Source: Modestobacter sp.
GTDB lineage: Bacteria; Actinomycetota; Actinomycetes; Mycobacteriales; Geodermatophilaceae
Direction: 5' to 3'
DNA length: 9,262 nt
Assembly (NCBI GenBank): GCA_025966175.1
Contig: JAOPVN010000146.1
Span: forward strand, 1-9,262
The notes beneath the pieces are model-generated. The model searched no databases. It was given only the letters and a program-made list of their open reading frames with translations, and was not told the origin of the DNA. Numbering within the stretch: position 1 is the stretch's first letter; every line of letters begins with the position of its first letter. Positions 6,987 to 9,262 of the stretch are shown here, piece by piece. The translations under genes were made by a program, and so were the position numbers.

Positions 6987-7733
6987 TCAGACCCGCTGCC
7001 GCCGCTGACTCTCGGCGCGGTACCAGTCGTTGGACGGCTTGAGCGCCAGCAGCACGATGCCGGCGATGACCAGCAGCAGCTGGAGCACCCCGATCAGCGA
7101 CAGCAACCCGTTGCCGGTGCCGCCGGCCAACCCGGCCAACCCGGAGAGCACGCTGAGGCCACCCAGCACCCAGAGCACGATCCGCGCCCAGTTCCGACCC
7201 TGCCAGGCGTACCAGAGCACCAGCAGGTAGACGGCAAGGAAGACCAGGCCGATGACCGCGCCGATCATGATCCCGGCCCGGACGCTGTCCGGATCGACCC
7301 CCGCATCGCGGGCGGCGGTGTCGACCAGCGAGTTGAAGTCGACAAACGTGACGATGGAGCTCAGCAGGCCCAGCACCGTGGTGGCGAGGAAGGCGTAGAT
7401 GCCGTTCCGGACCGTGGCAGGCCGTTCGGTCGGCGCGCTCGGCCCGCCCCATTCCTGGCCCTGGGGTGCGGACGGATAGGGGTTGTAGCCGGGCTGCCCC
7501 GGGCCACCCTGCCCACCGCCGTACTGCGGCTGCCCGTACTGCGGCTGCCCGTACTGCGGCTGCCCGTACGGGGGTTGCCCGTACTGCGGGCCCGGCTGCG
7601 GCTGGCCGTACGGGGTCTGGCCGGACGGGGGCTGGCCGTACGGGGGCTGGCCCGGCTGGCCGTACTGCGGTTGGCCGGGGGGAGGCTGCTGCTCGTAGCC
7701 ACCCTGCTGCGGGTCCTGCGGTCCTGACGTCAT
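6987..7733 (-). CDS. Membrane protein with Pro/Gln/Gly/Tyr-rich N-terminus and four helices
   Basis: 248 residues. Residues 1-105 are low-complexity, built on PYGQP/QYGQP units (best at 22-72), and are likely disordered and cytoplasmic. Four hydrophobic segments follow: about 112-131 (IYAFLATTVLGLLSSIVTFV), 154-176, 185-204 and 208-231. The loop after helix 1 is acidic (VDTAARDAGVDPDS) and the loop before helix 3 is QGRNWAR; the C-terminus is basic (ESQRRQRV). Proline/tyrosine-rich cytoplasmic tails on small membrane proteins are common in actinobacteria, often of unknown function, and are thought to serve protein contacts. No enzyme motif is visible. The start ATG 7733 has GAGGAG 4 nt upstream, a short but usable spacing. 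The start overlaps by 4 bp (ATGA) the end of the broken reading frame upstream. The gene is convergent with 6492-6980, which encodes a protein of the same layout. Confidence 0.85.
   Translation of the reverse strand: MTSGPQDPQQGGYEQQPPPGQPQYGQPGQPPYGQPPSGQTPYGQPQPGPQYGQPPYGQPQYGQPQYGQPQYGGGQGGPGQPGYNPYPSAPQGQEWGGPSAPTERPATVRNGIYAFLATTVLGLLSSIVTFVDFNSLVDTAARDAGVDPDSVRAGIMIGAVIGLVFLAVYLLVLWYAWQGRNWARIVLWVLGGLSVLSGLAGLAGGTGNGLLSLIGVLQLLLVIAGIVLLALKPSNDWYRAESQRRQRV
7521..7595 (-). repeat. 15-bp tandem repeat coding for GQPQY units
   Basis: Three identical 15-bp copies (plus strand GTACTGCGGCTGCCC) at 7521-7535, 7536-7550 and 7551-7565, followed by diverged copies to 7595. Looser related units continue to about 7680. 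The period is a multiple of three, so copy-number change would alter the protein's length without breaking the frame. Confidence 0.9.
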
Positions 7734-7973
7734 GACGCTCCTCGGATCATCTCTGCACGCGGACGCCGATGATCATGGAGCATCCGTGCACGCACGGCAC
7801 CTGATGAGCACGGGCGCTCGTCCTCAGCGTCGCACCCCCGGCCGCCCCCAGGGTCCTCCACGCGCGGCCGCCGCGGCACGTCAGCGCCCACCCACTCCCG
7901 GCTGTCGCGGTGCAGCAGCAGGCCCAGCAGGGCGGCGTGCACCACGAGCGAGGCCACGGTCGGCACGGACAGC

Positions 7974-7989
7974 GGCCGGCCGGCCGGCC
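7974..7989. repeat. (GGCC)4 tetranucleotide tract at a frame break
   Basis: Four perfect GGCC copies (16 bp). Loss of one copy would join the upstream hydrophobic frame to the downstream one on the minus strand. It is a classic slippage-type sequence, though short. Confidence 0.85.
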
Positions 7990-8127
7990 ACGGGCCACAG
8001 CAGGCCGATCGCCGTGAGCCCCACCAGCAGCTGCCACGCTCCCCGGCGGTGTGCCACGACCGCGCGGACCAGGGCACCCCAGGCGGTGGCGTACCCCGCG
8101 ATCAGCAGCGGCACGGCCAGGGCCACC

Positions 8128-8148
8128 GGGGACCAGGGGACCAGGGGA
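8128..8148. repeat. 8-bp tandem repeat GGGGACCA, 2.6 copies, at a frame break
   Basis: Copies at 8128-8135 and 8136-8143, plus GGGGA at 8144-8148. The period is not a multiple of three. A third full copy would put ATG 8160 in frame with the hydrophobic reading frame downstream on the minus strand. Confidence 0.85.
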
Positions 8149-8166
8149 ACCGTCGTCCATCGTCGT

Positions 8167-8171
8167 CCTCC
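8167..8171 (-). promoter_or_regulatory. Shine-Dalgarno GGAGG before ATG 8160
   Basis: GGAGG on the minus strand, 6 nt before ATG 8160. It argues that this ATG was, or is, a real translation start even though the frame that follows is broken after a few codons. Nothing else is recognisable between here and the hairpin at 8270. Confidence 0.6.
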
Positions 8172-8269
8172 GTCCCTGCCCAGCACCCGGTGCGCTCGGC
8201 AGGAGGGCGACGCCAGAGCGGTGGAGCCCACACCCCCGCTGGCGATTTCCACAGGCCCTGGACAGCGCG

Positions 8270-8301
8270 GCGCCCGCCGTCCGGTCACGGACGGCGGGCG
8301 C
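8270..8301 (-). terminator. Strong hairpin terminator after clpB
   Basis: A perfect 14-bp inverted repeat (arms 8270-8283 and 8288-8301, GC-rich) with a 4-base loop. It starts 18 bp after the clpB stop, counting in the direction of transcription. No T-run follows, as is common for actinobacterial terminators. Two more base pairs can form beyond a single wobble or mismatch. Confidence 0.85.
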
Positions 8302-8319
8302 TGCAGACCACAGGTCGGC

Positions 8320-9262
<943 letters not shown>

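Larger units (their letters stand above)
7730..8160 (-). pseudogene. Small membrane-protein reading frame with two frame breaks at tandem repeats
   Basis: ATG 8160 has an excellent Shine-Dalgarno (GGAGG, 6 nt away), but its frame leaves membrane-protein coding after about 11 residues (MDDGSPGPLVP). The coding-like frame is then the next one: WSPVALAVPLLIAGYATAW and GAWQLLVGLTAIGLLWPVAG, with strong G/C at third positions. After (GGCC)4 it becomes Arg/Ala/Pro junk and stops at 7881. A third frame picks up with LSVPTVASLVVHAALLGLLL. One more 8-bp unit at 8128-8148 and one fewer GGCC at 7974-7989 would give a single ORF from 8160 to 7730 with three hydrophobic helices. Its end overlaps the next gene by ATGA. 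The last 25 or so codons have unusually many A/T third positions, so the true 3' end is doubtful. Alternatives are a decayed gene, a phase-variable gene, assembly errors, or an intact 101-residue ORF from GTG 8186 to 7881. I do not recognise the family. Confidence 0.45.

Noticed and set aside
7519..7680. Possible CRISPR-like direct repeats
   Set aside because: The 15-bp units are contiguous without spacers and lie in frame inside a gene, coding PYGQP; they are protein repeats.
8245..8253. DnaA-box-like ATTTCCACA
   Set aside because: Two mismatches to TTATCCACA, isolated, with no AT-rich region or other boxes; chance match.

Overview
The window is very GC-rich, and its real coding frames carry G or C at almost every third position. 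With its gene content this points to an actinobacterium. The clpB – pyrE – fba – DUF3151 order on one strand recalls the mycobacterial neighbourhood clpB, pyrE, fba. The overall look suggests a relative of Geodermatophilaceae (Blastococcus, Geodermatophilus, Modestobacter), but that placement is inference from style, not from a marker gene.

All but one of the genes are on the minus strand, so transcription runs mostly from high to low coordinates. From the right edge: the last third of clpB (protein disaggregase) ends at 8320 and is followed by a strong 14-bp hairpin at 8270-8301. Between 7734 and 8319 lies a small membrane-protein reading frame that is broken twice, each time at a short tandem repeat: an 8-bp unit at 8128-8148 and (GGCC)4 at 7974-7989. 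Its last bases overlap by 4 bp the start of a four-helix membrane protein with a Pro/Gln/Tyr/Gly-rich N-terminus (6987-7733). That gene converges, with 6 bp between the stops, on the only plus-strand gene (6492-6980). The plus-strand gene encodes another four-helix membrane protein with the same layout and appears to be a distant homologue of its neighbour.

Divergent from the plus-strand gene is a secreted or lipid-anchored fasciclin-domain protein (5661-6353), similar in design to mycobacterial MPB70/MPB83. Next come pyrE (5055-5612, possibly leaderless), a GlcD-type FAD-linked oxidase (3588-5036) and a class III pyridine nucleotide-disulfide oxidoreductase (2125-3477). After these are a Qnr/MfpA-like pentapeptide-repeat protein (1475-2104), class II fructose-bisphosphate aldolase fba (367-1398) and the start of a DUF3151 gene running off the left edge. 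fba and the DUF3151 gene are 2 bp apart and almost certainly co-transcribed.

Most of the window is core metabolism (glycolysis/gluconeogenesis, pyrimidine synthesis, redox chemistry, protein quality control) with lineage-specific envelope genes between pyrE and clpB. I see no mobile element, CRISPR array, tRNA or rRNA. The most unusual part is 6480-8190: the twice-broken membrane ORF with its repeats and the pair of convergent homologous membrane proteins. I do not see a complete new defence or biosynthetic system.
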